In this document: positions 34,647-43,503 of the stretch, one piece after another | Layout: each line of letters opens with the position of its first letter | Position numbering within the stretch: position 1 is the stretch's first letter | DNA from: Chthoniobacterales bacterium | GTDB lineage: Bacteria > Verrucomicrobiota > Verrucomicrobiia > Chthoniobacterales > UBA6821 | Assembly (NCBI GenBank): GCA_019747895.1 | Contig: JAIEQF010000017.1 | Location: 1 to 43,559, forward strand | Direction of reading: 5' to 3' | DNA length: 43,559 nucleotides | The notes under the pieces: model-generated | The model's input: only the letters and a program-made list of their open reading frames with translations | What the model was told of the DNA's origin: nothing | Databases searched by the model: none | Translations under genes and position numbers: made by a program

Positions 34647-36032
34647 ATGAATCCTCAACCTCTCTCTCAAATTGCTACCTGGTCGGGCGCCCAGCTGCAG
34701 GGCGGCGATTCGAGTGCGATGGTGCATGGTTTTTCAAAAGATACGCGAACCATTCAATCAGGAGATCTTTATGTCGCACTGAAAGGAGAGAGTTTTGATG
34801 GAAATGATTTTATCGCGCAAGCTGCTGTTGCTGGAGCTGTGGGGGCGTTATACGACGGAAAAACTCCAGAAGGATTGCCGGCGTCGTTTGGTTTGCTTCA
34901 TGTAAAAGACGCGCATCAAGCATTGCAACAATTAGCTGCAGCTTGGAGAAAAGAACTTTCATGTCGCGTCGTGATGATTACCGGGAGTAGTGGTAAAACA
35001 ACGACAAAAGATTTTACCGCCGCAGTTTTGCAATCTGCTCGACGTGTTACAGCGACTCAAGGAAACTACAATAACAATATTGGCTTGCCTCTCTCGATGT
35101 TAAGGGCTTCTAGCGCTGATGAAGTGGCGATTTGGGAAATTGGAATGAATCATCGTGGAGAAATTGCTCCACTAGCAGCTTTAGGAAAACCAGATGTAGC
35201 GATTATCACCAATATTGGAACAGCACACATTGGTTTTTTAGGATCTCGCGAAATGATCGCAGAAGAAAAAGGAGATTTGTTCGCAGCTCTCTCAAGTAGT
35301 GGTTTGGCTATTTTACCAGCGAGTGATGATTTTTCTGAAGTGCTTGTCAAAAGAACTTCGGCTCGTGTCATGCGAGTTGGTATAGAATGCGGCGATCTCC
35401 AGGCTTGTTCTCTTGTTGAAACTGCCTCTGGCACTCATTTTGAAATTCATTACGAAGGATCTTCGTATCCTGCCTTTTTGTCAGTGATTGGAAGACATAT
35501 GGTGATGAATGCACTCTTAGCACTTGCTGCTGGGCTGGCATGTGGAGTGACATTGGAACAGGGGATTGCAGCGTTGGCTCAGGTGAAAGCTTCGAAAAGT
35601 CGTCTCTCACTTTCAGAGCATTGCGGAATCCGTCTCATTGATGATAGCTACAATGCCAACCCAGATTCAATGGAGGCGGCACTTGCATCGATGGCCAGTC
35701 TTCCGTGTGGAGGACGCCGTATTGCTGTCTTAGGCCGGATGGGAGAGATGGGTTCTTATGCAGAGCAAGGATATCAGCGTGTTGGTAAGGCAGCGGCTCC
35801 TCTCGATCTTCTTATCACAGTCGATTCAGAGACAGCGAGCATGGCTCAAGCGGCTCGCGATGCGGGAGTGAGAGAGGTTCATGAAGTTCTTAACAATAAC
35901 GAAGCTTCGCAATTATTGTTATCGCTTGTTAAGTCGGGTGATCTCGTTTTAATCAAAGGAAGCTCCATCGCCAAGATGAAAGAAGTTGTGGAAGCGCTAA
36001 CGCGCTTCATGAGGCTGAAGGCTGAAGACTAA
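34647..36032 (+). CDS. murF: UDP-MurNAc-tripeptide:D-Ala-D-Ala ligase MurF
   Basis: It attaches D-alanyl-D-alanine, finishing the cytoplasmic UDP-MurNAc-pentapeptide. The 461-aa protein has the N-terminal substrate domain (SKDTRTIQSGDLYVALKGESFDGN), the ATP loop GSSGKTTTK at 113-121, NYNNNIGLPLSML, EIGMNHRGEI, and the third-domain motif DDSYNANPDSMEAAL. The C terminus (RFMRLKAED) runs into the CTTCAGC heptamer array, which provides the last residues and the TAA stop. Between it and mraY lies a mirrored array. Confidence 0.97.
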   Translation: MNPQPLSQIATWSGAQLQGGDSSAMVHGFSKDTRTIQSGDLYVALKGESFDGNDFIAQAAVAGAVGALYDGKTPEGLPASFGLLHVKDAHQALQQLAAAWRKELSCRVVMITGSSGKTTTKDFTAAVLQSARRVTATQGNYNNNIGLPLSMLRASSADEVAIWEIGMNHRGEIAPLAALGKPDVAIITNIGTAHIGFLGSREMIAEEKGDLFAALSSSGLAILPASDDFSEVLVKRTSARVMRVGIECGDLQACSLVETASGTHFEIHYEGSSYPAFLSVIGRHMVMNALLALAAGLACGVTLEQGIAALAQVKASKSRLSLSEHCGIRLIDDSYNANPDSMEAALASMASLPCGGRRIAVLGRMGEMGSYAEQGYQRVGKAAAPLDLLITVDSETASMAQAARDAGVREVHEVLNNNEASQLLLSLVKSGDLVLIKGSSIAKMKEVVEALTRFMRLKAED

Positions 36033-36228
36033 AGGCTGAAGGCAGAAAAAACCTCAACTAGCTTCCTTATAAACTATAAGCAGCAAAAAATAATACTTTC
36101 ATCTAAATTAACCGACTATAATTTTCTATTGAATGCAAAAGAACGCATCTTAAATTTAAGAACATTCTTCAAGTAATATGGCTTTTAGTCTTCAACCTTC
36201 AGCCTTCAGCCCTTAGCCTTCAGCCTTT
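36011..36228. repeat. Mirrored CTTCAGC arrays between murF and mraY
   Basis: The left block (36011-36045) is the heptamer AGGCTGA in tandem, and the right block (36188-36228) its complement CTTCAGC ending directly at the mraY start codon. About 140 nt of AT-rich DNA lies between, without a gene. The right block takes the place of a ribosome binding site. Confidence 0.85.
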
Positions 36229-36232
36229 TTTT

Positions 36233-37354
36233 ATGCTCTATTATTTATTTCAACTCACCGATCTTTGGCACGGCACAGCTATGGCAAAAACTTTTCATGT
36301 CTTCCAATATATTTCGTTTCGTGCCATGGGAGCAGGATTGACGGCATTTTTAATTTCTCTTTTTTTCGGGAAAAAAGTCATCGTGCGTCTCATTCAATTA
36401 AAAATTGGTCAGCCGATTCGCAGTGCTGAAGAGGTCCATCGGCTCAATGAACTTCATGGGAGTAAGCAGGGAACGCCAACAATGGGAGGGATTCTTCTCA
36501 TTGGTTCGGTGCTGCTCTCCAGTCTCCTCTGGGCTAGGCCTACGAATCCTTTAGTCTGGATTTTGCTCTTCACGGCAACTTATTTGGGAGCGCTCGGTTT
36601 TTATGATGACTATCTTAAAGTGACACAAAAAAAATCGGCAGGGATTAAGAGTCGTCACAAATTTGGATTGCAATGTCTCTTGGCTCTTATGGTGACACTC
36701 TTCTTTTTTCTCACGCCTTCTTTATCTGCGCAGGCTCGAGAAGTTTATTTTCCGTTTTTAAAAGGCCCTATTATCACCCATCTTGGTGTCTTCTCCGCTT
36801 TTATTTTTTATCTTTTTATTATCGTTGGTACTTCCAACGCTGTTAATATTACGGATGGCCTTGATGGCCTTGCTGCAGGCTGCACGGTGATGGCAGCAGT
36901 GACTTATGCGGTCTTCACTTATGTTGCCGGCAATTTGAAAATTGCGACCTATCTTCAAATTCCCCACAATCCTTTTTCGGGAGAGCTTGCTGTCGTGAGT
37001 ATGGCTCTAGCAGGGGCTTCGTTAGGATTTCTTTGGTGGAATTGTTATCCAGCGCGTGTCTTTATGGGAGACACAGGATCACTTCCTATTGGTGGCATTC
37101 TCGGCGTCTTAGCGATCAGTTGTAAGCAAGAATTTTCGCTTGTGATCGTAGGTGGTGTTTTTGTTTGTGAAATCGTTTCTGTGATTTTGCAGGTTGCCAG
37201 TTTTAAATTAACCGGACGTCGTATTTTTAAAATGTCACCCATCCATCATCATTTTGAATTGAGCGGATGGCAAGAATCAACCGTCACTGTTCGCTTTTGG
37301 ATTATGGCGATTATGTTTGGGATTATAGGCCTAGCCACTCTAAAAATGAGGTAA
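36233..37354 (+). CDS. mraY: Phospho-MurNAc-pentapeptide transferase MraY
   Basis: It transfers phospho-MurNAc-pentapeptide to undecaprenyl phosphate, making lipid I at the inner membrane. The 373-aa protein has about ten membrane helices. Signatures: the early cytoplasmic loop KQGTPTMGG, YDDYLKVTQKKSAG with the catalytic aspartates, NAVNITDGLDGLAAG, FMGDTGSLPIGG and MSPIHHHFELSGWQE. These include the HHH loop and the metal-binding Asp residues. It follows murF by a 200-bp repeat spacer and is followed by the copy at 37357-37490. Confidence 0.97.
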   Translation: MLYYLFQLTDLWHGTAMAKTFHVFQYISFRAMGAGLTAFLISLFFGKKVIVRLIQLKIGQPIRSAEEVHRLNELHGSKQGTPTMGGILLIGSVLLSSLLWARPTNPLVWILLFTATYLGALGFYDDYLKVTQKKSAGIKSRHKFGLQCLLALMVTLFFFLTPSLSAQAREVYFPFLKGPIITHLGVFSAFIFYLFIIVGTSNAVNITDGLDGLAAGCTVMAAVTYAVFTYVAGNLKIATYLQIPHNPFSGELAVVSMALAGASLGFLWWNCYPARVFMGDTGSLPIGGILGVLAISCKQEFSLVIVGGVFVCEIVSVILQVASFKLTGRRIFKMSPIHHHFELSGWQESTVTVRFWIMAIMFGIIGLATLKMR

Positions 37355-37356
37355 AC

Positions 37357-37490
37357 TACGTTGTAAATTCTACTGAGGCGGCGAACTACGGCGTCACTCC
37401 GGTGCTCGTCGCTTCACGTATTAATATACGCTCAGCGCCTGTGCTCCGAGGTTCCTTGTATTTCATCCGTCTCAACGAATTTCCAACGCA
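37357..37490. repeat. CTGATGCGG palindromic element, copy after mraY
   Basis: It is bounded by TACGTTGTAAATTC on the left and the complement of TGCGTTGGAAATTC on the right. Inner arms CTGAGGCGG and the imperfect complement near 37465-37475 follow. The core contains CCGGTGCTCGTCGCTTCACG and the palindrome CGTATTAATATACG. Its length (134 bp) is close to the copy at 43348-43482. It directly follows the mraY stop (37352-37354). Confidence 0.85.
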
Positions 37491-37610
37491 GTTTATACTG
37501 TTTCTAACATAAATTTTTCTGTACTTTGCAGCCTGTTTTTAAACCCTTCAACCCTTAAACCTTTCAATAGCTGCGAAGCAGCGCTCAACATTTTTGTGTA
37601 ATAAAAAGCC

Positions 37611-38990
37611 ATGAATTATAGCGGCAAAAAAATTCTTATTCTCGGACTCGGTCGAAGTGGTCTTGCTGCAACACGTTTGTTGCAGCAGGTAGGGGCGATT
37701 GTGACCGTGGCTGATAGTGGCAATAGTGAAGCTCTCCAGCAACGTGCGGAGATGTTGAGAGGAGAGGGGGTCAGGGTTTTTCTTGGTGAAGAATCTCTTT
37801 CTTTTTCCCTGCAACCTGCAACCTGTAACCTGCAATCTGTTCGTTACGACCGCGCGATCTTGAGTCCCGGCATTGAACCAACCTCTCCGCTTGTTCAGCA
37901 AGTCATTGCCTGTGGAGTTCCTCTCGTGGGCGAACTAGAATTGGCTTACGACTTTTGCAAATGCCCGATTGTTGCCATTACCGGAACAAATGGAAAAACA
38001 ACAACGACTGAATTGACCGTGGCAGCCTTGCTGGGAGCGGGATTGAAGACGATGGCATGTGGCAACATCGGACTTCCTTTTTCTGAAGCTGTTGTAAAAA
38101 GCGCTGAACTTGATGTGATCGTCATTGAGGTCAGTTCTTTTCAATTGGAAACAACAGATCGCTTTCATGCGCACGTTGCTGTCTGGCTCAACTTGAGTCC
38201 TAACCATCTCGATCGCTATGCCAGTCTTGCCGAATATCGAGAGGCCAAGCTCAGAATTTTTAGGAATCAACAATCCAATGATATTATTGTTGTTCCCAAA
38301 AATTTTGATAACGAAGGATTGCCTTCGTTGATTGCAAAGAAAATGACTTTTAGTTCGCTCGATGCGAGTGCTGATTTTTTCTTTGATGGTGAATCCATTT
38401 CTTATCGTCGCGAAACTCTCTTGGAAATGATTCAGACAAAGCTTCGCGGGGCTCATAATGCTGAAAACATGATGGCAGCTCTTGCTGTTGGGGTGGCTCT
38501 GAATGTGGTGCCTCAAAAAATGGTGAATGCCATTTCTCAATATCGTTCTCTGCCTCACCGCTGTGAAGTCGTGATGGAACAAGAAGGAGTTCTTTGGATC
38601 AATGATTCTAAATCGACCACCTTAGATGCGATGGAAAAGGCCCTTCAATCCATTGAGAAAAAACGACGCATTATTCTCATTGCTGGCGGCAAAAATAAAG
38701 GGTCCTCTTTCTCTTCTATTTTGCCGTTGGTCCAAGAGCGCGTGAAAGAAGCCATCTTGCTAGGTGAAATGAAAGGCTCGATTGCTGAGTCGTGGCATGG
38801 TGTTGTCTCTCACCAAGTGCATTCCATGGAAGAGGCAGTGCAGGTTGCCGCTGCCCATGCAGAGCCAAAAGATGTCGTTCTTCTCTCGCCAGGAACCTCT
38901 TCTTATGATATGTTTAAGAACTATGAAGAGCGTGGAAATCAATTTAAAAAAGCCGTTCTACAACTTATACCTTTCACGAATGATTTTTAG
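37611..38990 (+). CDS. murD: UDP-MurNAc-L-Ala:D-Glu ligase MurD
   Basis: It adds D-glutamate to UDP-MurNAc-L-Ala. The 459-aa protein has an N-terminal Rossmann domain with LGLGRSGLAATRLL, SPGIEPTSPL, GELELAYDF, the ATP loop GTNGKTTTT at 125-133, EVSSFQLE, NLSPNHLDRY and the C-terminal NDSKSTTLDAMEKAL and LLSPGTSSYDMFKNYEERGNQF. Residues about 64-77 (SFSLQPATCNLQSV) are encoded by a CCTGTAACC-type array placed within the first domain between a helix and RAILSPG. The stop codon lies within the left arm of the element at 38984-39110. Confidence 0.96.
   Translation: MNYSGKKILILGLGRSGLAATRLLQQVGAIVTVADSGNSEALQQRAEMLRGEGVRVFLGEESLSFSLQPATCNLQSVRYDRAILSPGIEPTSPLVQQVIACGVPLVGELELAYDFCKCPIVAITGTNGKTTTTELTVAALLGAGLKTMACGNIGLPFSEAVVKSAELDVIVIEVSSFQLETTDRFHAHVAVWLNLSPNHLDRYASLAEYREAKLRIFRNQQSNDIIVVPKNFDNEGLPSLIAKKMTFSSLDASADFFFDGESISYRRETLLEMIQTKLRGAHNAENMMAALAVGVALNVVPQKMVNAISQYRSLPHRCEVVMEQEGVLWINDSKSTTLDAMEKALQSIEKKRRIILIAGGKNKGSSFSSILPLVQERVKEAILLGEMKGSIAESWHGVVSHQVHSMEEAVQVAAAHAEPKDVVLLSPGTSSYDMFKNYEERGNQFKKAVLQLIPFTNDF
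37800..37841 (+). repeat. CCTGTAACC-type heptamer array within murD
   Basis: A run of CCTGCAA/CCTGTAA 7-mers (37807-37838) lies in frame in murD and codes for LQPATCNLQ. The same family forms the ftsI tail (32838-32862) and the mirrored pair around the ftsW-ABC spacer (41334-41372 and 41466-41504). Confidence 0.8.
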
Positions 38991-39110
38991 GAATTTCTAC
39001 TTGTTTCTTTTTCCTCTAGCTGCGTTGTCCTCGCTGACGTTATGTACGCATAGCGCTGCACTCGGTCGCCTTGCCAGAGAAAAAACCTCCAGCGCATAAA
39101 TTTCCTAAAA
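38984..39110. mobile_element. Short relative of the 166-bp MITE (conserved core, own arms)
   Basis: Ends TTTTTAGGAATTT (38984-38996) and AAATTTCCTAAAA (39098-39110) pair with one bulge. The inner arms TTTTTCCTCTAGC and GCCAGAGAAAAAA pair. The core CTGCGTTGTCCTCGCTGACG, TTATGTACGCATAGCGCT and CTCGGTCGCCTTGCC matches the cores of the elements at 9332-9497 (minus strand) and 22119-22284 at ACGTTAT, ATAGCG, CTCG and CCT. The murD stop codon is inside the left arm. It fills most of the 197-bp spacer before the LysM gene. Confidence 0.82.
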
Positions 39111-39187
39111 CTCATCCGCAAAAGGTATATAAAAAAGTAAATCTCTCACTTCCTAATTTAAATTTTTACCATTAACTCAACTAGTCC

Positions 39188-40003
39188 ATGAAATCCTCCT
39201 CGCGTCAACGCCGTATTCGTCCATTAAAAGCAAAAGCTGCCACTGCTGATTCTGCCGCAGAATTTGATAACTATGGAGCAGAACCGAATATGAAACTCTC
39301 GCATGCTTTCATGGTTGTTTTAGCCTTGCACGTGGTTGCTGTAGGAGGTCTCTTTGCTTTTAATAAAGTCAAAGCTGGTCATTCTAAAGTTTCTGAAAAA
39401 TTACAAACCGAAGTTGCAGCTGGTCAAGCTGCTGTGACCTCAGAAGAAGCAACGCCTCTTGTCCCAGCTCCAGTTCATGAAATGGCACAAGAAGTAAAAA
39501 AAGAGGTAGCAAAAGTTGCTGAAGTTCCTGCAGCTCCATCCAAGCCACAAGAACAGGTGATTCCTATTGCACCAAAAAAAATGCTGTCACAAAGTGGGCA
39601 GCATCCCCGCGAAGGAGGGGATCCATCTAGCGTTGCTCCAACAACGTCAGCTTTGACAGCAACGAAGAGTGCTTTTCTGGCTACCAAAACAGCAGCAACA
39701 TCAACCGCTCCAACAACAGTTGCTCCAGTTGCTTCGTCTTCAGCCGTTGCCGCTGTAGCAAACATGGCGAGTTCAACAGCAGTGGCAGCAGCTCCTGCTC
39801 CTCAGCCAGCCGCTGTTGAAGCTGTGGCTTCCACCGAATATACGATTGTCAAAGGAGATAATCCTTACAAAATTGCAAAACGGTTTCACGTTTCTTATGA
39901 TCAGTTGATCAAGTTTAATAATATCAGCGATCCACGAAAAATGCAGATCGGGCAGAAAATTCGGATTCCAAGTAAAGCTCCTAAAGCAGCTGGTCAAGGT
40001 TGA
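39188..40003 (+). CDS. LysM-domain envelope protein (NlpD position)
   Basis: This 271-aa protein has one membrane segment (about residues 38-58, SHAFMVVLALHVVAVGGLFAF). A long Ala/Pro/Thr-rich linker follows, and a C-terminal LysM domain sits at 217-261 (YTIVKGDNPYKIAKRFHVSYDQLIKFNNI..QIGQKIRIP) that binds peptidoglycan. It lies between murD and ftsW, where Chlamydia has its nlpD-like gene, so a role in septal wall hydrolysis or scaffolding is a sound guess; no peptidase domain is present. Residues about 136-148 (GQHPREGGDPSS) are the translation of a short REP-like palindrome inserted in the linker. Confidence 0.88.
   Translation: MKSSSRQRRIRPLKAKAATADSAAEFDNYGAEPNMKLSHAFMVVLALHVVAVGGLFAFNKVKAGHSKVSEKLQTEVAAGQAAVTSEEATPLVPAPVHEMAQEVKKEVAKVAEVPAAPSKPQEQVIPIAPKKMLSQSGQHPREGGDPSSVAPTTSALTATKSAFLATKTAATSTAPTTVAPVASSSAVAAVANMASSTAVAAAPAPQPAAVEAVASTEYTIVKGDNPYKIAKRFHVSYDQLIKFNNISDPRKMQIGQKIRIPSKAPKAAGQG
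39590..39636 (+). repeat. REP-like palindrome in frame within the LysM gene
   Basis: CATCCCCGCG AAGGA GGGGATC forms an imperfect hairpin, the same style as CCCGCG..CGGGGATC short palindromes common in bacterial spacers. Here it codes for HPREGGDP, a peptide commonly produced when such elements enter a gene. Confidence 0.7.
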
Positions 40004-40027
40004 GAAGACATTTTTACAGATGGAATA

Positions 40028-40150
40028 AGGCTGAAGGTTGAAGGCTAAAAGGTTATAATTACCTGAAATCAAAGATGCGACTTTTTGAATTCTATGCTTG
40101 TTATGTTATTTTTTAATATGATTCCTTCAGCCCTTAGCCTTTAGCCTCTC
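40028..40150. repeat. Mirrored CTTCAGC-type arrays between the LysM gene and ftsW
   Basis: The left block (about 40028-40051, AGGCTGAAGGTTGAAGGCTA) and right block (about 40122-40150, CCTTCAGCCCTTAGCC and following) are reverse complements. The right block ends seven bases before the ftsW ATG. There is no gene in the spacer. Confidence 0.8.
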
Positions 40151-40154
40151 CTTC

Positions 40155-41303
40155 ATGCAACGTCATTCTATCTACCTCTTGCTCCTTTCGGTGGTTGGCC
40201 TGATTGCTTTGGGAATAGTGATGCTTTTTAGCACCAGTGCTTTTGCTCAAGATAGTCATGGCGATATTTATTATTTTGTAAAACGGCAACTCTTCTGGCT
40301 TGGCATCGGATTAATCCTTTGTGTTGGAGCTGCTGTAGTTGATTATCATTGGTGGCGGCGCACTTGGCCTATCTGGCTTGGTGTGTCAGTAATTTTACTG
40401 ATGCTTTGTTTTGTTCCTCACATAGGAATGCGCCTTAATGGCTCTTCGCGGTGGCTCAATTTGCGTGTTGCTGCTTTTCAACCGAGTGAAATTGGAAAAT
40501 TGGCATCTGTTTTTTTCCTTGCATGGTGGTTTTCCCGAGAAGAGGTAAAAGGTAGTGGTAATTTTTTGCAAACAATGGTGATCCCTCTTGCTGTCCTGGC
40601 GTTGCCGCTAGCCTTGATTGCTGCGGAAGTTGATCTCGGGACAACGGCACTCATTGGAACGATGGCATTGGCCCTCATGTTTGTGGGGGGAGCACGTCTC
40701 CTCTATCTTGTTCCGATGTTAGGAGCGGGCTTTGCGGGTCTCATCGGTCTTATCTACCTCATTCCGGAACGTGCTGCACGCATGATGACCTTCTTGCATC
40801 CAGAGTCAGACAAGCTTGGCAAAGGATTACAACAGTGGCAGGCCCTGATTGCTTTTGGATCGGGTGGGATTGAAGGCCTTGGGCTGGGCGAGGGGCGGCA
40901 GAAAATGCTTTACCTGCCTTACGCGCACACCGATTTTATTTTTCCGATGATTGGTGAAGAGTTGGGGTTGCGAGCAACATGGGCCGTGATATTTTGCTAT
41001 GTACTCATTTTGCTTTCAGGAGGATTGATTGCCGCTAATGCACGCGATCGATTTGGAAAACTTTTAGCATTAGGATTAGTTTTTTTGATTTCCTTACAAG
41101 CAATCGTCAATATTGGGATGACGATTTCACTCTTGCCAAATAAGGGGATGCCACTCCCATTTATCAGCTATGGTGGCACCGACCTTGCCGTCTGCCTTTT
41201 TATGATTGGCATTCTTGTTAATATTCATCGTGGAGGAATTCCTCTTGTTGTTCCGGAAGAGCGTGCCACAATCCTTAACTCACGTGCACTGCCGAGGGTG
41301 TAA
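40155..41303 (+). CDS. ftsW: Septal peptidoglycan polymerase FtsW
   Basis: This SEDS-family glycosyltransferase polymerises lipid II at the septum together with FtsI. The 382-aa protein has about ten membrane helices. Family signatures: LLLLSVVGLIALGIVMLFSTSA, GSSRWLNLRVAAFQPSEIGKL (the hallmark loop), AAEVDLGTTAL, LPYAHTDFIFPMIGEELGL and the final LPLPFISYGGTDL-type loop (here MPLPFISYGGTDLAV). The last two carry the conserved residues of the active site. It is the last division gene of this cluster; murG and murC, which often follow, are absent because an ABC-F gene comes next. Confidence 0.96.
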   Translation: MQRHSIYLLLLSVVGLIALGIVMLFSTSAFAQDSHGDIYYFVKRQLFWLGIGLILCVGAAVVDYHWWRRTWPIWLGVSVILLMLCFVPHIGMRLNGSSRWLNLRVAAFQPSEIGKLASVFFLAWWFSREEVKGSGNFLQTMVIPLAVLALPLALIAAEVDLGTTALIGTMALALMFVGGARLLYLVPMLGAGFAGLIGLIYLIPERAARMMTFLHPESDKLGKGLQQWQALIAFGSGGIEGLGLGEGRQKMLYLPYAHTDFIFPMIGEELGLRATWAVIFCYVLILLSGGLIAANARDRFGKLLALGLVFLISLQAIVNIGMTISLLPNKGMPLPFISYGGTDLAVCLFMIGILVNIHRGGIPLVVPEERATILNSRALPRV

Positions 41304-41333
41304 CGCTTATCCAAACATACGTTTGGACAAGCT

Positions 41334-41504
41334 CAGGTTGCAGGATTACAGGTTTACAGGGAACAGGTGAAGCATCGCCTTCGGCAAGAAGAAAAAAGAT
41401 CTCGATATAAAAAATTAATCTTGAAGAAAATGCTATTTTTGTTCGTTTCTTTTTTTCGGCCTGATTTTTACCTGTTACCTGTAACCTGTTACCTGTAACC
41501 TTAG
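41334..41504. repeat. Mirrored CCTGTAACC arrays between ftsW and the ABC-F gene
   Basis: The left block (41334-41372) is CAGGTTG/CAGGATT-type 7-mers, and the right block (41466-41504) is CCTGTTA/CCTGTAA 7-mers, its complement. About 90 nt of AT-rich DNA lies between. No gene is seen in this 241-bp gap. Confidence 0.85.
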
Positions 41505-41545
41505 AGCTTTTCGAAAAGTCATTTTTCGGAATGCTCTAGATTACC

Positions 41546-43357
41546 ATGCCCCTCTTTCAACTTTATCAAGTAACACTTGCTTATGGCTCCTTGCCTCTTC
41601 TCGATCACGCCGATCTTCAAATAGAACCTGGTGAACGGATCTGTCTTGTCGGACGTAATGGAACTGGAAAGACAAGCCTCATGCGGCTGATGACGGGAGA
41701 AGAGACTCCGAGCGATGGAGAAATTTTCCGTGCTCCAGGAACCGTTGTGACTTACCTCAGTCAAGAAATTCCAGAAAACATTACTGGATCTGTCATGGAT
41801 GTGATCCAGTCAGGATTGCCTTTAAATGGACATGAAGAGCAGTGGGAGAGCGATGTTCGTCTCGAAGCTTTGGCAGAGACGATGAATCTTCCTGCTGAGG
41901 CAGCCTTCACTTCTCTCTCCGGAGGATTAAAACGTCGCGTGCTGTTAGCCCGTGCTCTTGCAGGAAAACCTGATCTCCTTCTGCTCGATGAACCGACCAA
42001 CCATCTGGATCTTGAGACGATCATTTGGCTGGAGGAATTTTTGTTAACAACTTCGATCACACTTTTCTTCGTCACGCACGATCGCGCATTTTTGAAAAAA
42101 TTAGCAACCCGCATTGTCGAATTAGATCGTGGACGTCTGACGAGTTGGAATTGTGATTATCAAACTTATTTGGAACGCAAAGCTGCTTCTCTTCATGCGG
42201 AAGAAAAAGAGTGGGCTGCTTTTGACAAGAAGCTAGCTCAAGAAGAAGTCTGGATACGGCAAGGTGTGAGGGCACGAAGAACCAGAAACGAAGGGCGTGT
42301 TCGGGTGCTCGAACAGCTGCGACACGAGCGAGGAGAGCGTCGTGAACGCGAAGGAAAAGCAAAGATTTCACTGCAAACAGGAAATCTCTCAGGTCAAAAA
42401 GTGATCGAAGCAAAAGAGGTCAGTTTCCATTATGATGACAAACCGATTGTTCAAAATTTAACAACGACCATTTGGCGCGGCGACAAGATTGGGATCATTG
42501 GTGCCAATGGAACAGGTAAGACGACGCTGCTCAAACTGTTGCTTGGAGAATTAGCTCCGACTTCTGGCTCGGTGCATCTTGGAACAAAACTCGAAGTTGT
42601 TTATTTCGATCAGCTGCGAGGGAAGATTGATGGAGAAAAAAGCGTAGCTGCCAATGTTGCTGGCGATGCTGATACAGTGCTCTTTCAAGGACGAGCACGT
42701 CATATTCATAGCTACCTCGAAGATTTTCTATTTCATCGTGATCGGATTCGCATGCAAGCCAAAATGCTCTCAGGAGGAGAGCGCAATCGACTTCTCTTGG
42801 CTAAACTTTTTCTTCAACCTGCAAATCTTCTCGTCATGGATGAACCGACGAATGATCTTGATGCTGAAACCATGGAGCTGCTAGAGGAATTGGTGTTGGA
42901 GTATCAAGGAACACTCATCCTTGTCTCTCACGATCGCGCTTTTTTAAATAGTGTCGTGACGAGCACCCTTGTTTTTGAAGGCGAAGGAAAAATTGGTGAA
43001 TATTGTGGTGGTTATGATGATTGGATGGCGAAGCGATCGCATCCAAAAATTTTCACTCCAAAAGTTGACCCTGCTCCAACGATCGCTCGTATTGAAAAAA
43101 AATCAGAACGTTCATTGCGTCCTGCTACCATGCTCAAGCGCGAGCAACGCGAACTTGAAGAACTGCCTCCGCTCATCGAGCAGTGGGAGAAGGAGAAAGA
43201 ATTGCTTTCAGTGCAGCTTTGCGATCCTGAACTCTATCGAGGAGAAGCAAAAAAATTCTCCGAGATTCAAGCTCAGCTCCACACTCTTGAAGAGCAGATC
43301 GCAAAGAGCTATCGCCGATGGGAGGAGCTCGAAGAGAAGCGGGCTAGTGCATTGTAA
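41546..43357 (+). CDS. ABC-F family ATPase (Uup type)
   Basis: This soluble protein with two ATPase domains binds the ribosome or DNA/ribosome intermediates; it is not a transporter. Of 603 aa, the first domain has Walker A GRNGTGKT at 36-43, signature LSGGLKRRVLLARAL and Walker B LLLLDEPTNHLD. The second has GANGTGKT at 319-326, LSGGERNRLLLAKLF and LVMDEPTNDLDAETM. The linker between them is charged and helical (EEKEWAAFDKKLAQEEVWIRQGVRARRTRNEGRVRVLE), as in Uup. A C-terminal coiled coil (about 520-600) also fits Uup. The stop codon lies in the palindromic element that follows. Confidence 0.93.
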   Translation: MPLFQLYQVTLAYGSLPLLDHADLQIEPGERICLVGRNGTGKTSLMRLMTGEETPSDGEIFRAPGTVVTYLSQEIPENITGSVMDVIQSGLPLNGHEEQWESDVRLEALAETMNLPAEAAFTSLSGGLKRRVLLARALAGKPDLLLLDEPTNHLDLETIIWLEEFLLTTSITLFFVTHDRAFLKKLATRIVELDRGRLTSWNCDYQTYLERKAASLHAEEKEWAAFDKKLAQEEVWIRQGVRARRTRNEGRVRVLEQLRHERGERREREGKAKISLQTGNLSGQKVIEAKEVSFHYDDKPIVQNLTTTIWRGDKIGIIGANGTGKTTLLKLLLGELAPTSGSVHLGTKLEVVYFDQLRGKIDGEKSVAANVAGDADTVLFQGRARHIHSYLEDFLFHRDRIRMQAKMLSGGERNRLLLAKLFLQPANLLVMDEPTNDLDAETMELLEELVLEYQGTLILVSHDRAFLNSVVTSTLVFEGEGKIGEYCGGYDDWMAKRSHPKIFTPKVDPAPTIARIEKKSERSLRPATMLKREQRELEELPPLIEQWEKEKELLSVQLCDPELYRGEAKKFSEIQAQLHTLEEQIAKSYRRWEELEEKRASAL

Positions 43358-43482
43358 ATTCTACTGATGCGGCGAAGAGCTGTGTCGCGTCGGTGCTCGC
43401 GTCATCGAGTATGAGATATACACTCAGCCGCTGTGCGCTGCCGCTCCTTGCTCTTCATCCGCATCAGCGAATTTCTAACGCA
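43348..43482. repeat. CTGATGCGG palindromic element, copy after the ABC-F gene
   Basis: The left end TGCATTGTAAATTC and the right end (reverse complement of TGCGTTAGAAATTC) flank CTGATGCGG/CCGCATCAG arms. Core: GGTGCTCGCGTCATCGAGTA and ATACACTCAGCCGCTGTGCG, matching the copy inside ftsI almost base for base. The left end provides the TAA stop of the ABC-F gene (43355-43357). Confidence 0.88.
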
Positions 43483-43503
43483 CTAGCTAACTTTTGTCAG
43501 CCT

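Noticed and set aside
37361-37512. Small protein gene after mraY
   Set aside because: The only open frame there translates the palindromic element present at two other sites, so it is repeat DNA.
38782-39099. Reading frame of 105 codons across the end of murD into the spacer
   Set aside because: It overlaps murD in another frame and then translates the MITE-like element; no sign of a real protein.
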